Shown in pieces: positions 26,467-36,129 of a DNA stretch of 64,000 nt (its first letter is position 1; each line of letters starts with the position of its first letter). Made by a program: the position numbers and the translations under genes. This DNA is from Prorocentrum cordatum (Eukaryota > Sar > Dinophyceae > Prorocentrales > Prorocentraceae): positions 1 through 64,000 of the forward strand of contig CAUYUJ010000914.1 in assembly GCA_963575745.1 (NCBI GenBank), given 5' to 3'. The notes beneath the pieces are model-generated. The model did not search any database and had not been told where the DNA came from. It was given only the letters and a program-made list of their open reading frames with translations.

Positions 26467-26793
26467 CTATCCAAGCCCGCTCGCGCTGTCGGGGTGCAAC
26501 TCTTGATCAACGATCGCCTCCTCGTTCACATCGTCTTTCTCCCCCTTCTCCCAGACTACCCAAATTGCCGCAAGTCGTCTGAGTTCGCTGTCTGACGGCT
26601 CCGCAACCTGCAACTCGAACTCGCGTGTACTCGGTCGGTAGATGCTGCCGCTCTCGTATTGGAGGTAAAAGATGTATTTGCTCGCTTCGCAGATGGCGAA
26701 CTGGACGCCGAGGAGATTGAGGTCTTTCAGCGCTTGCACTTTGGTGTGCTGCTGCACATAGTCCCGGAAGGAGCGCAGCTCTTGCACATACAT
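26467..26793 (-). CDS. Hypothetical protein, about 108 residues
   Basis: First ATG in the frame is at 26791-26793 (minus strand); the frame stays open upstream to about 26880 through a 9-bp repeat translating as ITE. Content such as RSFRDYVQQHTKVQALKDLN and YESGSIYRPSTREFELQVAE looks coding, and the tail is acidic. No family recognised. Confidence 0.4.
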   Translation of the reverse strand: MYVQELRSFRDYVQQHTKVQALKDLNLLGVQFAICEASKYIFYLQYESGSIYRPSTREFELQVAEPSDSELRRLAAIWVVWEKGEKDDVNEEAIVDQELHPDSASGLG

Positions 26794-26910
26794 TGCCTCG
26801 CACACATCGCTACGGTCATATTCCTGTTGGCAAAACGACACAGTCACGATTATCTTAGTTATCTCGGTTATCTCGGTTATAATGCAACGGCGGTTTTGTG
26901 GCCAATGCCA

Positions 26911-28118
26911 TCACGGTATCACGAGTACATGTGTTTGTCCTCCGCAACCATTGTCAAACCACCGCCGATTCGCGATGAAATTCAGACACCGTCGTGGGCC
27001 CAGTCCCACCACGCCAAAATCAACCAATTGCATCTCGATGTCTTTGAACTGGTTCTTCGTCGCTTCCGCCATGTCGAAGAGAATCTCTTTCATGCGGAAG
27101 CCCTGAGAAGGCATAGAATCACACAATACCGCCCCCCCATTCAAAGCGGCGGGGGTTCCAGGTACCTTTCAGGTAAATGATCTCTGCCCGCCTTGCCCCC
27201 GAATCCAGCAATCTTCCGAATTTGTTTCGAGACTTGGTCGATCGGATTATCTCCTTGCCACAAGTCGGCAAGAGTGTTGGCCTTCTTGGCGAACGAGATA
27301 ACCCCGGCAATCAACTCAGACCGCCCGCGCCGAGGCGCCTTGGACCTTGTCTTCTGCGGCTCCACAATCTCGAAAAAAACCTTGCCGGACAAGCGCAAGA
27401 ATATGATGTCAACATCCTTTTTGCTCTTTTCCGACGCATGCCCGTTCTCCACCGTGAGCCATGGGACGTGTCCGAGCTCACACACATTTATCAACTTTTT
27501 CGACATAGTGTTTCTCAAGAACATCACGTTGAGAGACAAGTCCTCCAGATTTTCTGCTTTGTAGTGCTTGGCGTAGTGTGCCAAGAAGATCTTCGTCGTA
27601 GGATCCAGATTGCGGACCATGTTCGTGATGCGAATGTGGAAGGCATTTTGCTTTGTCAATCTCTCGGCGATATCTGTTGCCTATTTTCCATGAAGGTGAT
27701 GATGCGCTGCTTGCGGCTGTCAACGTCGTCCCATTCTGGTCCGGGAGCGAAATTCATGCCACGCTCAAGCACGTCTTCGGTTGATTCTTGGAGATGTCGG
27801 TCGCTCTTGGCAGCGATGCAATGCGTCTCCCATTTGTCGGACCTGATCGGTTCCTTACAAGTCGCGTTAGAGCATTGTTAATGGATCCGATTCCCGGCCC
27901 CGTGGCCACTTGTTTCTGTTTTCTCGTGCACAAGATCTTCTGGTGGCTTGCACGGGCCCGGCACCTTTGCGGTGTGGGCGTTTATATCGATGCACCTCTC
28001 CTAGTTGCTCTAGAGCGTGCTCGATTTCCTTTTTCATTTCGGACGGCATGCTGCCCGTCCTCTGTTTTTTTTTTCCAGCGGTTGCGCCATGGCGATCTGC
28101 CCGAGAGTCGCGGGGCAA
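26911..28118 (-). pseudogene. Unrecognised gene spread over several frames (minus strand)
   Basis: Four adjoining minus-strand pieces each look coding and meet end to end in different frames: 27867-28118 (MKKEIEHALEQLGEVHRYK), about 27664-27880 (SDKWETHCIAAKSDRHLQES, DDVDSRKQRIITF), 27141-27659 (AFHIRITNMVRN, TLADLWQGDNPIDQVSKQI) and 26911-27144 (MKEILFDMAEATKNQF). The third piece begins without an ATG and overlaps the second at GATATCGCCGAGAGATTGAC. One join lies near a run of Cs at 27126-27135. The simplest reading is one gene of about 390-400 codons with three frameshifts, from mutation or base-call error. No function is recognised. Confidence 0.4.
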
Positions 28119-28119
28119 C

Positions 28120-28313
28120 CGCTAGCTAGACTTGAGGTGCGTTTGCGTGCGAATTCATACGCATATGCTATTGATCTCAAACGGGATTGGTGGCTGATTG
28201 TGAAAAAATAAAAAGTCATTATCGAGGGGCGCTGGCTTATACAGCTGGGCCCTCCAACAACCAGAAACAATCATAACGCACCAAGGGAGTTCACACGATC
28301 CGTTCCGTGTTTT
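28120..28313. repeat. 194-bp direct repeat, left copy
   Basis: Begins GCAACCGCTAGCTAGACTTG and ends CACACGATCCGTTCC. It matches 30181-30374 with only about ten differences, and contains TTGATCTCAAAC, AAAAAATAAAAAGTCATTAT and GCTGGGCCCTCCAACAAC. The two copies bracket about 1.87 kb of tandem repeats. Confidence 0.9.
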
Positions 28314-28619
28314 CGTTGTTTTTCATTGCACAACACTCTGGGAAACCTTTCTTAACCTCTACATCTTACTCTTCAGCTTTCGAATGTTCTGGTAAGATTT
28401 TCAATAGATATTGTGTGCGGCGTACTGTTGGGATTTGGGGGATTCGCAGTTTGGACATTAACTTGATTCTTGTGAATTCCAACTCATGCGTTGCAATTTG
28501 CTTGCTTAATTGGTTTTTTTGAGTTGTCGTATTTCGCGGTTTGGACATCAATCCGATTCTTGCTAATTCCAGCTTATCTGTTAGAACATAGTTGGTTTAT
28601 TTGGTTCTTCGAGTTTCAA

Positions 28620-29735
28620 GTTTCATGGTTTGAGCACTCTGTCACTTTCCTTGTGAGGGTGGCGCTCTTTCCATGTCGCCCAACCACCTTAACTTGCAAA
28701 CATTCGGTGTATAGATTCGGTTTGAAAATATTTTCGAAAACATGTTTTTCATGGCTTGAGCACTATGTCACATTCCATGTTGCCCAAGCACGTTCACTTT
28801 CAAACATTCTATGTATAGATTCGGTTTGAACATATTTCCGAAATTGTGTTTTCTCATGGTTTGAGCACTATGTCACTTTCCTTGTGAGGGTGGCGCTCTT
28901 TCCATGTTGTCCAACCACCTTAACTTTTGAACATACTATGTGTAGATCCGGTTTCAACATATTTTCGAAAACATGTTTTTCATGGTTTGAGCACTATGTC
29001 ACTTTCCTTGTGAGGGTGGCGCTCTTTCCATGCTGTCCAATCACCTTAACTTTCAAACATTCTATGTATAGATTCGATTTGAAATTATGTTCGAATTATT
29101 TGTTCATGGTTTGAGCACGCTCTATGGGAGTCACTGTCCTTGCTGTCCAACCACCTTAACTTTCAAACATTCTCTGTATAGATTCGGTTTGAAACTATTA
29201 TCGAACAACTTTTTTTCATGTTTTGAACACTATGTCACTGTCCATGGTGTCCAATCACCCCAACTTTCAAACATTCTATGTATAGATTCGGTTTGAACAT
29301 ATGTTCGAACAAATTGTTGTTCATGGTTTGAGCACTATGTCACTTTCCTTGTGAGGGTGGCGCTCTTTCCATGCTGTCCAACCACCTTAACTCTCAAACA
29401 TTCTATGTATATATTCGGGTTGACAATATGTTCGAAAAAACATGTTCTTCATGGTTTGAGCACTGTGTCACTTTCCATGTTGTCCAATCACCTCAACTTT
29501 CAAACATTCTAAGTATATATTCGGTTTCAAAATATGTTCGAACAAGTTGTTTTTCATGGTTTGGGCACACTCTATGTGAGTCACTTTCCTTGTGAGGGTG
29601 GCGCTCTTTCCATGCTGTCCAACCACCTTAACTTTCAAACATTCTATATATAGATTCGGTTTGAACATATTTTCGAATTATTGTTTCATGGTTTAAGCAC
29701 TATGTCACTGTTCATGCTGTCCAACCACCTTAAAG
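28620..29735. repeat. About ten units of a 105-130 bp tandem repeat
   Basis: Each unit has CATGGTTTGAGCAC, TATGTCACTTTCC, TTGTGAGGGTGGCGCTCTTT (missing in some), GTCCAACCACCTTAACTTTC and ACATTCTATGTATAGATTCGG. Units begin near 28624, 28750, 28856, 28981, 29105, 29217, 29321, 29450, 29556 and 29687. Short open frames through it are repeat translations. 28320-28620 holds two diverged copies of a related GATTCTTG..AATTCCA unit. Confidence 0.9.
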
Positions 29736-29739
29736 TTCA

Positions 29740-30160
29740 TGTGACATCCTGATTTTTGGACACACCCCCCTAAACGCCCATGTGACACCCTGATTTTTAG
29801 ACACATCCCCGTGAACGTCTATGTGTGACACCCTGATTTTTTGACACATACACCCTAATTTTTAGCAGTGCCCACTAGAACTTCCATGCGACACCCTAAT
29901 TTTTGACATCACCCTCTAAAACGTCCATGTGAGACCTTGATTTTGGACCCATCCCCTCAAACGTCGATGCGACACTCTAATTTTTGACAGTTTCCTCTTA
30001 AGGTTCTTAGGGTAGTACTCTCCAAAATGCCCATGAGACATTTTTTTTTGCAGTAGCCTCTATAACGTCAACACGACACCCCATCTTCTGGCAGAAGCCT
30101 CTAAAACGTCCGTACGACACTTTTTTTTGGCAGTAGCCTTTAACACGTCCATATGACTTG
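29740..30160. repeat. Degenerate 45-60 bp repeats, GACACCCTGATTTTTGGACAC type
   Basis: About eight diverged units with CC.TAAACGTCCATGTGACAC and CTGATTTTT(G/A)GACACA. They fill the space between the previous array and the right 194-bp repeat. Confidence 0.7.
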
Positions 30161-30180
30161 TTTTTTAAGTCAAATGTGGG

Positions 30181-30374
30181 GCAACCGCAAGCTAGACTTG
30201 AGATTCGTTTGCGTGCGAATTCATATGCATATGCAATTGATCTCAAACAGGATTGGTGACTGATTGTGAAAAAATAAAAAGTCATTATCGAGGGGCGCTG
30301 GCTTATACAGCTGGGCCCTCCAACAACAAGAAACAATCATAACGCACCAAGGGAATTCACACGATCCGTTCCAT
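30181..30374. repeat. 194-bp direct repeat, right copy
   Basis: Matches 28120-28313 in the same orientation. The pair could be solo ends of an element now filled with tandem repeats, or a duplication boundary. Confidence 0.9.
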
Positions 30375-30375
30375 G

Positions 30376-31860
30376 ACAAAAACAAATCGGGATGCGGGAA
30401 GGGGCGGGTGGAATATGCACTGACACGCAGAACCGTTGCTTGGTTACCCGAAGAAGGGTGGCGGCAGGACCTCGATCTAACATGCCATGGAGAAGGGTTA
30501 CATCCATAATACTAACTAGAGAGATAGGGAGATTTGTTTTTCCACAGCACTAGTTGATCGTTTAACTTGCAGCCCTGAGCACCACACAGCGACGCAATAT
30601 AGGAATTCCACTTTTTTCCAGCAGCCGCTGTCAAATGGCAGGATTAATTTGGAAAGACTCGCATAGGGGTCAGAATTCGGGGGTGAATTGGGACATGGTA
30701 AAAGAAGAAATGTAATGATGGGAACCGTTGACTTCATTCGTGCATCCGAGAATCTTGAGATAGGGTTGAGGGGGTGGCCAATAGGATTTTGCCAAGGGTA
30801 TCCTTTTGAGGTGATGCGGAAGGGAACCATTAAGTTTTGTGTGGTGCCTCTGAGGCTTGTCCATGCGCGTCCCCATCTCAGCAATCCCGCGGTTGCATTG
30901 ACGTGGGTCCGAAAGGTTCTCAGAGGTCCAAGGAAATATGATTTAAGAAGTGGTGGGGGGGGGGGGCAAGATGACCAGGTCTGTCTAGGAGCATGTCCAC
31001 AGTCGCCGCTTTCCTCGATTCGAGACCCGCGGAGCTCCTCCCAGAGTCGGAATCGAGGTTAGCGATGGCATGTGTTTTTCAGGAATTCTCGGAGGTCCCA
31101 GGGAGCATTCTCAGAGGTCCTAGGTCATTGTGTACACGATGTTGCCAAAGCTTTTTTCGATGAGAGACCCGCGGGGATTCCTCCCAGTGTCGGAATCGAG
31201 GTTGGCGATGGCATGTGTTTTTTTTTAGGAGTTCTCGGAGGTCCAGGGGAGCATTCTCGGAGGTCCTAGGTCATTTACGCGATCTTGCCAAAGCTTTTCT
31301 CGATTCGTGACCCGCGGAGATCTGCTCCTCGGAATCGAGACTAGCGGTGGCGTTTGGGTCCAGGAAGCTCTAGGAGGTCTCTGGGAATCTGTTTAGGAGC
31401 AGGTTCTGCACGCTGGCCGGATACTCGCTGTTTGGGGTCACAAAGGAATGCGTAGTGCGCGTCTGTTTAACTGACCCTCCCCCACTTCCTCCACAAGGCC
31501 TTCCCCCCAAGGGAAAGATAACATGCACGTAAACATGCGTCAGAGAAGTTATGTATCAACATGAGCGCTGTCGTTCAGGCTTGCATGCTGATCTCTGGGT
31601 CTACGGATACTGGAGCAGCCTGCATGCCTGATTCAGATCGCCTCTGACGCTATTATTTGGGTACATGAGATAGGCAAGTGGGGTGCTAAGCCACAAGGGC
31701 GCTGCTGTTCAGGCATGCATGCTGATCTCTGGGTCCACGGATACTGGAGCAGATTGCATGCCTGAGTCAGATCGGTCCTGACGCTAACCTCTGGGTCTTA
31801 GGATTCTGGAGGCTCGTAGATTGCTGTTTGGGGTCTTGCGGGACAGAACGGTTTTGTTTA
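30376..31860. repeat. Gene-free region with two local tandem repeats
   Basis: 31010-31330 holds about two and a half units of about 146 bp (GACCCGCGGAG..., GGAATCGAGGTTAGCGATGG, TCTCGGAGGTCC, AGGTCCTAGGTCATT, CTTGCCAAAGCTTTT). 31572-31790 holds two units of about 120 bp (CAGGC(T/A)TGCATGCTGATCTC, ACGGATACTGGAGCAG, TGCATGCCTGA.TCAGATCG). 30376-31000 shows nothing recognisable apart from a G-run at 30955-30966. Confidence 0.7.
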
Positions 31861-31869
31861 GTTTGCGTC

Positions 31870-31900
31870 GGCTTTTTTTTTATTTTTTTTTTTTTTTTTT

Positions 31901-31947
<47 letters not shown>

Positions 31948-31963
31948 CTTTTTTTTTTTTTTT

Positions 31964-31996
<33 letters not shown>

Positions 31997-32048
31997 TTTT
32001 TTTTTTTTATTTTTTTTTTTTTATTTTTTTTTTTTTTTGTTTATTTTT

Positions 32049-32134
<86 letters not shown>

Positions 32135-32171
32135 TTTTTTTTTTGTTTTTTTTTTTTTTTTTTTTTTTTTG
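31870..32171. other. 300-bp T-rich tract
   Basis: Nearly pure T with isolated A, G and C, entered gradually after GGTTTTGTTTAGTTTGCGTC and left abruptly at GACGAAAGGCATGG. Probably a consensus artefact or an unresolved gap. Confidence 0.7.
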
Positions 32172-32446
32172 ACGAAAGGCATGGCGAGCTAACAGTAACC
32201 CTCTTGGTAGATAATTGTTTTTAGATCCCCCCCGACACGCAGGCGTTACCCATGTAGGCCATCCTTGGTGTTTCAGATGTTTTGTTGGTGCTTCATTCCG
32301 GAAATAACATGTTTTGATATGAGCAATTTCCTGTTTGTGGTCGAGCGCTTCAGCACCACATGTGAAAGGGTGTGTGCGCCGCATGTAACGCGTCTGTAGC
32401 AGTTGGCTCAAGGGGGGCGCTAGCCGAGAGGGTGCGCTGGCTTTCA

Positions 32447-32513
32447 GCACCATACGTGGTGCACGGGTGGTAGGTAGGATTGGAGGATGTGTAGGTTGCA
32501 CCATGTGGTGCAC
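32447..32513. promoter_or_regulatory. Near-palindromes GCACCATACGTGGTGC and GCACCATGTGGTGCAC upstream of a gene
   Basis: Two imperfect versions (32447-32462 and 32498-32513) of the perfect palindrome GCACCACATGTGGTGC found before and after the paralogous gene. They lie about 150-220 bp before the ATG at 32666. Candidate dimeric-protein binding sites. Confidence 0.5.
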
Positions 32514-32665
32514 GTGTGTGCACATGCCAGGTCCCTAGTAGGTGTCTGCACTGGCATCTTTGTGTGCTCATGAATCATGCGCACGCGTTCGGCTCAAGTG
32601 AGTGCTTGTACTCATCTGCTTCTCTCCCTCGCTGTCCCTGACTGTCTCTGACTTCCGCTGTAGCC

Positions 32666-33796
32666 ATGGCAAAGGCGATCGAAAATGGTAAGGCGCAGGT
32701 CGCTTCTGCAACCCACAAGAAAAATTGGTCCCAAAAAGACAAGGAAGATGATCTGAAGTACTTCTTGTTCAGTCTGGACATGGGGCAGTTGAGAGATGAG
32801 CACAACTTGTCCGAGAAACTGCGCTCTGACATAAAAAAGTGTTCAAGTGAAGAGGAGAAGGCAGACTTGCAGCAAAGGTATGAAACTGACAAGGAGAAAA
32901 TCAGTGAACGAGTCAAGCCTCTCATAGACATGGTTTTCGGTTGGGAGCGCGAGTTCAAGACCCTAGCGGCGGTAAAGGAGAAGGTGAGCGCAGGTACAGT
33001 CGAGCCGACTCCCGGCAGTTCCTCAGACGACAAGCCTGTCACTCGTGGGGAATTGAAGGCAATGTGGGAACAGTACCAGGTAAACCAGCAGCCAGTCACT
33101 CTGGCCATCGCAGATCAGAATAAGAAGTTGCAGAATGTCATTGAAAAGTTGGAGGCCCAAACAAAAGCCGCGCAGGGCGTGGCAGATTTGGTAGACAAAG
33201 AAGCGGCCCTAAAACAAATATTCGAAGACCATAGCGTCGAAGAGATCGTTGACACATTAGACTTGGAGGATGAGCTCGTTGAGAGGCTTGTCGGCGAAGA
33301 CTACTTAGCTGAGGCTGTTGAGAAATTGAGCGAAAGTCTATTGGATAAAGCCGCTGTGGCCGAACGGCTTAAGGAGTTTGTCGGCGGAGATACCTTCAAG
33401 AGTAGGGTAGCAGCTGACATAATCAGCAGCTACTTGAAAAATAAAGGGGACAAGAAAGAGAAGTTCACATTCGATCACGATCGAACTGTGGATGAGAACT
33501 TGTCTCGAATGGTTCACCACGTGGCTGCTGCCGCAATCAGCAGCTACTTGAAAAAAGAAGGCGACAAAGTTTCGACCGACTGCGAAGGCCTTGGCCTCAA
33601 GAAGTTGTGTAAGAAGTTCACGAAGTTCAAGTTCGATCACGATCGATCCGTGGACGATAATTTGTCTCGAATGGTTCGCCATGTGATTTCGATGGCAATG
33701 AAGAATCTAGACTACCAGCAATACGATCATACCAGGTCTTTCTTATGGAACCTCGAGATATTGGGAGAAACAATTGCTTTCAACTCGATGGAGTAG
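32666..33796 (+). CDS. Charged coiled-coil-type protein with internal repeats (MAKAIENG family, member 1)
   Basis: 376 codons, ATG in GCCATGG at 32666. The first about 150 residues are about 85 percent like the gene at 34988 and start MAKAIENGKAQVASAT. They include NWSQKDKEDDL, KCSSEEEKADLQQRYE and PTPGSSSDD followed by LKAMWEQYQVNQQPVTLAIA. The rest diverges completely and carries two repeats of FDHDR(T/S)VD(E/D)NLSRMV with ISSYLKKEGDK between. It ends at TAG 33794-33796, but the same frame continues openly into the MORN region with a third, weaker repeat, so the stop may be a mutation or be read through. The promoter region is shared with the paralogue too. Function unknown; the common half may be an interaction module. 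Confidence 0.7.
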   Translation: MAKAIENGKAQVASATHKKNWSQKDKEDDLKYFLFSLDMGQLRDEHNLSEKLRSDIKKCSSEEEKADLQQRYETDKEKISERVKPLIDMVFGWEREFKTLAAVKEKVSAGTVEPTPGSSSDDKPVTRGELKAMWEQYQVNQQPVTLAIADQNKKLQNVIEKLEAQTKAAQGVADLVDKEAALKQIFEDHSVEEIVDTLDLEDELVERLVGEDYLAEAVEKLSESLLDKAAVAERLKEFVGGDTFKSRVAADIISSYLKNKGDKKEKFTFDHDRTVDENLSRMVHHVAAAAISSYLKKEGDKVSTDCEGLGLKKLCKKFTKFKFDHDRSVDDNLSRMVRHVISMAMKNLDYQQYDHTRSFLWNLEILGETIAFNSME

Positions 33797-34582
33797 GTCG
33801 TGCCTGAGTTCGTGTGCGACCGCTCAGAGACCATCGAATCTAATCTTCAGAAACTAGTGGAGTTCTTGTCCAATGCCCCCGAGTTTGCCGAGGGCGAGGC
33901 CATCGTCTTCAAGACCTTCGACCATGCAGACCTCGCGGATTTCGCAGGGACCGACGTCACAGCCAATCTCCTCTTGCTCTCCGGCCAGTACGCCGAAATC
34001 ATTCGTGTGGCGGAAGATGAGTTCGAAGTGGATTACTGGATCGATGACGTTGGGTGGCTCTCAGCGACTTTTCCGAAGGGGTGCTTCGGCCTCATCGAGG
34101 AGAGGGCGGAGAAGTGGCGGGATGTACAGACATGCAAGCGCAAGGCTGACGACTTCGGTGAGGAGAGGCAGGCGAAGAAGGTAAAGTTCACCACCCAATA
34201 CGGCGATCAGTATCTTGGTGAGGTCAACAAGAGCGGCGAGGCCCATGGCTACGGCGAGGCCATTTTGTCAAAGGGTCATGCGTGTGAGTCATATAAGGGC
34301 CAGTGGGAGAATAACAAGTTCCATGGTCAGGGCAGATTGATTTGGAAGGATGGTAGCTCTTACGAGGGCCAGTTTGAGAATCGCGGGCTCCATGGCCAGG
34401 GCAAAAGGATTTGGAAGGATGGTAGCTCTTACGAGGGCCAGTATGAGAATCACGGGCTCCATGGCCAGGGCAAAAAGATTTGGAAGTCTGGTGGCTCTTA
34501 CGAGGGCCAGTGGGAGAATGGTAAGAAACATGGCCAGGGCATCGGGACATTTGCTGATGGTCGCTCTTTCGAGGGTCAATGA
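33797..34582 (+). pseudogene. MORN-repeat domain continuing member 1 in frame behind a TAG
   Basis: Same frame as the preceding gene and no ATG anywhere in its 260 codons, so it is unlikely to be translated by itself in a eukaryote. It opens with a segment like the upstream repeats (VCDRSETIESNLQKLV) and ends with about five MORN repeats (SYEGQWENGKKHGQG type; others at SYKGQWENNKFHGQG and SYEGQFENRGLHGQG). MORN repeats bind membranes or proteins. The last unit stops at TGA 34580-34582, exactly where Trp (TGG) stands in other units, and the frame would go on for 14 further codons. Either two nonsense changes, two read errors, or stop-codon readthrough are possible. Confidence 0.7.
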
Positions 34583-34704
34583 GAGAATGGTTTTATATTG
34601 AAGCGTAGGACTGAGGCAGAGTGAGTGCAGGCTTAGGTGGTTTGGGACGTAAATCTGAGACGTTCTGTCTCAGGAGACCCTCTCCATTAGCGTGCCTTCG
34701 ACAG

Positions 34705-34716
34705 TTGACATTTGAC
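34705..34716. other. TTGACATTTGAC motif downstream of MORN region
   Basis: The same 12 bases follow the paralogue (36030-36041) and the helicase gene (44649-44660), each 70-130 bp after a stop codon. Possible 3'-end signal. Confidence 0.35.
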
Positions 34717-34756
34717 ATGTATTGTAGAAAGATATATATATATATGTTGCTGTGGT

Positions 34757-34834
34757 GATCATGCATGGTGCTCAGGGGACAGCACCACATGTGGTGCATT
34801 TAGTAGGGTAGCAGTAGAGCACCACATGTGGTGC
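34757..34834. promoter_or_regulatory. Two perfect 16-bp palindromes GCACCACATGTGGTGC
   Basis: At 34782-34797 and 34819-34834, 37 bp apart, about 155-205 bp before the ATG at 34988. The first is in a 45-bp block (TGATCATGCATGGTGCTCAG...) repeated after the next gene. Perfect symmetry and recurrence suggest an operator or replication-related site. Confidence 0.6.
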
Positions 34835-34987
34835 ATGTGCGTACATGCGCCCACCTCCCGAGTAGGCGTCTGCACTTGCATCTTTTTGTTTTCATGAATC
34901 ATGCGCACACGCTTGGCCCAAGTGTGTGCTTGTACGCTTCTTGCTTCTCTTCCTCGCGTCTCGCTGTCTCTGACTCTCTCTGTAGCC

Positions 34988-35932
34988 ATGGCAAAGGCGA
35001 TCGAAAATGGTAAGGCGCAGGTCGCTTCTGCAACCTACCAGAAAAATTGGTCACAAAAAGACAAGGAAGATGATCTGACCTACTTCTTGTACTGTCTGGA
35101 CATGGGGCAGAAGAAAGATGAGCGCAACTTGAATGAGAAACTGCGCTCTGACATGAAAAAGTGTTCAAGTGAAGAGGAGAAGGCAGACTTGCAGCAAAGG
35201 TATGAGAAGGACACAGAGAAAATCAAGGCTCGAATGGCACCATTCAAAGAAATGGTTTTCGGTTGGAAGCGAGAGTTCAAGACCCTAGAGGCGGTAAAGG
35301 AGAAGGTGAGCGCAGGTGCAGTCGAGCCGACTCCCGGCAGCTCCTCAGACGACAACAGGCCAATCACTCGTTGGGAATTGAAGGCAATGTGGGAACAGTA
35401 CCAGGTAAACCAGCAGCCAGTCACTCTGGCCATCGCAGATCAGAATAAAAAGTTGGAGGATCTGGATAAGAACGTGAAGTCTCAGAAAAGGATCATGCAG
35501 GACATCCGGGACAACGTCAAGTATGACAATCAGGACGACTATGAAGAAGCACAGGATGTTTGTGAGAAGCTCGCAAATATGCACCGCGAGCTGTTGACCA
35601 AAGCATGTTGTAGCCAATATCAGCGAGCCCGGTTCGAGAAAGAGGTTGAGGCTTTCAACGAGTTGGCTGATGACAAGTACCACCTCGTTGGTAAAGAGAA
35701 GGTTATTAGCCAGGAGAGTGACGAAGAGGAGCAGAGTGACGAAGAGGGGCAGACTGACGAAGAGGAGCAGAGTGATGCGGCGAAAGAAGAGAAAGAAGAG
35801 CAAGAAGAGAGTGAAGAAGAAAAGAGTGAGAAAGACGATTTGAACCCCCGAGCGCTCAAGAGCGCCCGTATTGCAGAGCTCTACCCTGAAGAGCTCTTCC
35901 CGAGCTGTACTATGGAATCGGATGATGAGTGA
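34988..35932 (+). CDS. Charged coiled-coil-type protein with acidic tail (MAKAIENG family, member 2)
   Basis: 314 codons from the ATG at 34988 in GCCATGG, chosen because the paralogue starts identically. The shared N-terminal half (to TLAIADQNKKL) is followed by a different C-terminal half, with helix-rich sequence DICRDNVK-like and RARFEKEVEAFNELADDKY, then an acidic tail of repeated (S/T)DEEEQ units and EEKEEQEESEEEKSEKDD. It lacks the FDHDR repeats and MORN domain. So a common module has been joined to different tails. The 100 bp before both starts are also alike (CTTGTAC.CTTC...TCTCTGACT). Function unknown; acidic tails suit histone or basic-protein binding. Confidence 0.75.
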   Translation: MAKAIENGKAQVASATYQKNWSQKDKEDDLTYFLYCLDMGQKKDERNLNEKLRSDMKKCSSEEEKADLQQRYEKDTEKIKARMAPFKEMVFGWKREFKTLEAVKEKVSAGAVEPTPGSSSDDNRPITRWELKAMWEQYQVNQQPVTLAIADQNKKLEDLDKNVKSQKRIMQDIRDNVKYDNQDDYEEAQDVCEKLANMHRELLTKACCSQYQRARFEKEVEAFNELADDKYHLVGKEKVISQESDEEEQSDEEGQTDEEEQSDAAKEEKEEQEESEEEKSEKDDLNPRALKSARIAELYPEELFPSCTMESDDE

Positions 35933-36099
35933 GGGACATAGTGCATAGGATTGACATACGGCCCAGGTACAGCGGGACCGTCACCCCATTGACGTTTGAC
36001 CACCCATCCCATTAGGATGCCTTTGAAAGTTGACATTTGACATGTATGTAGGAAAATATAAGTGTTGCCGTGGTGATCAGGCATGGTGCTCAGGGGACA

Positions 36100-36115
36100 G
36101 CACCACATGTGGTGC
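36100..36115. promoter_or_regulatory. Third perfect palindrome GCACCACATGTGGTGC
   Basis: Part of the 45-bp block (from about 36073) that also lies at 34757. It follows the second family member and marks the right end of the tandem duplication. Confidence 0.6.
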
Positions 36116-36129
36116 ATTGTACGCAGGGT

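Noticed and set aside
28491-29595. Several 60-110 codon frames in the satellite at 28.6-29.7 kb
   Set aside because: All contain the same repeated CATGGTTTGAGCAC unit; no start context or independent content.
31821-32192. Open frames of poly-Phe (+) and poly-Lys (-)
   Set aside because: Pure translation of a T-rich tract that is probably an artefact.
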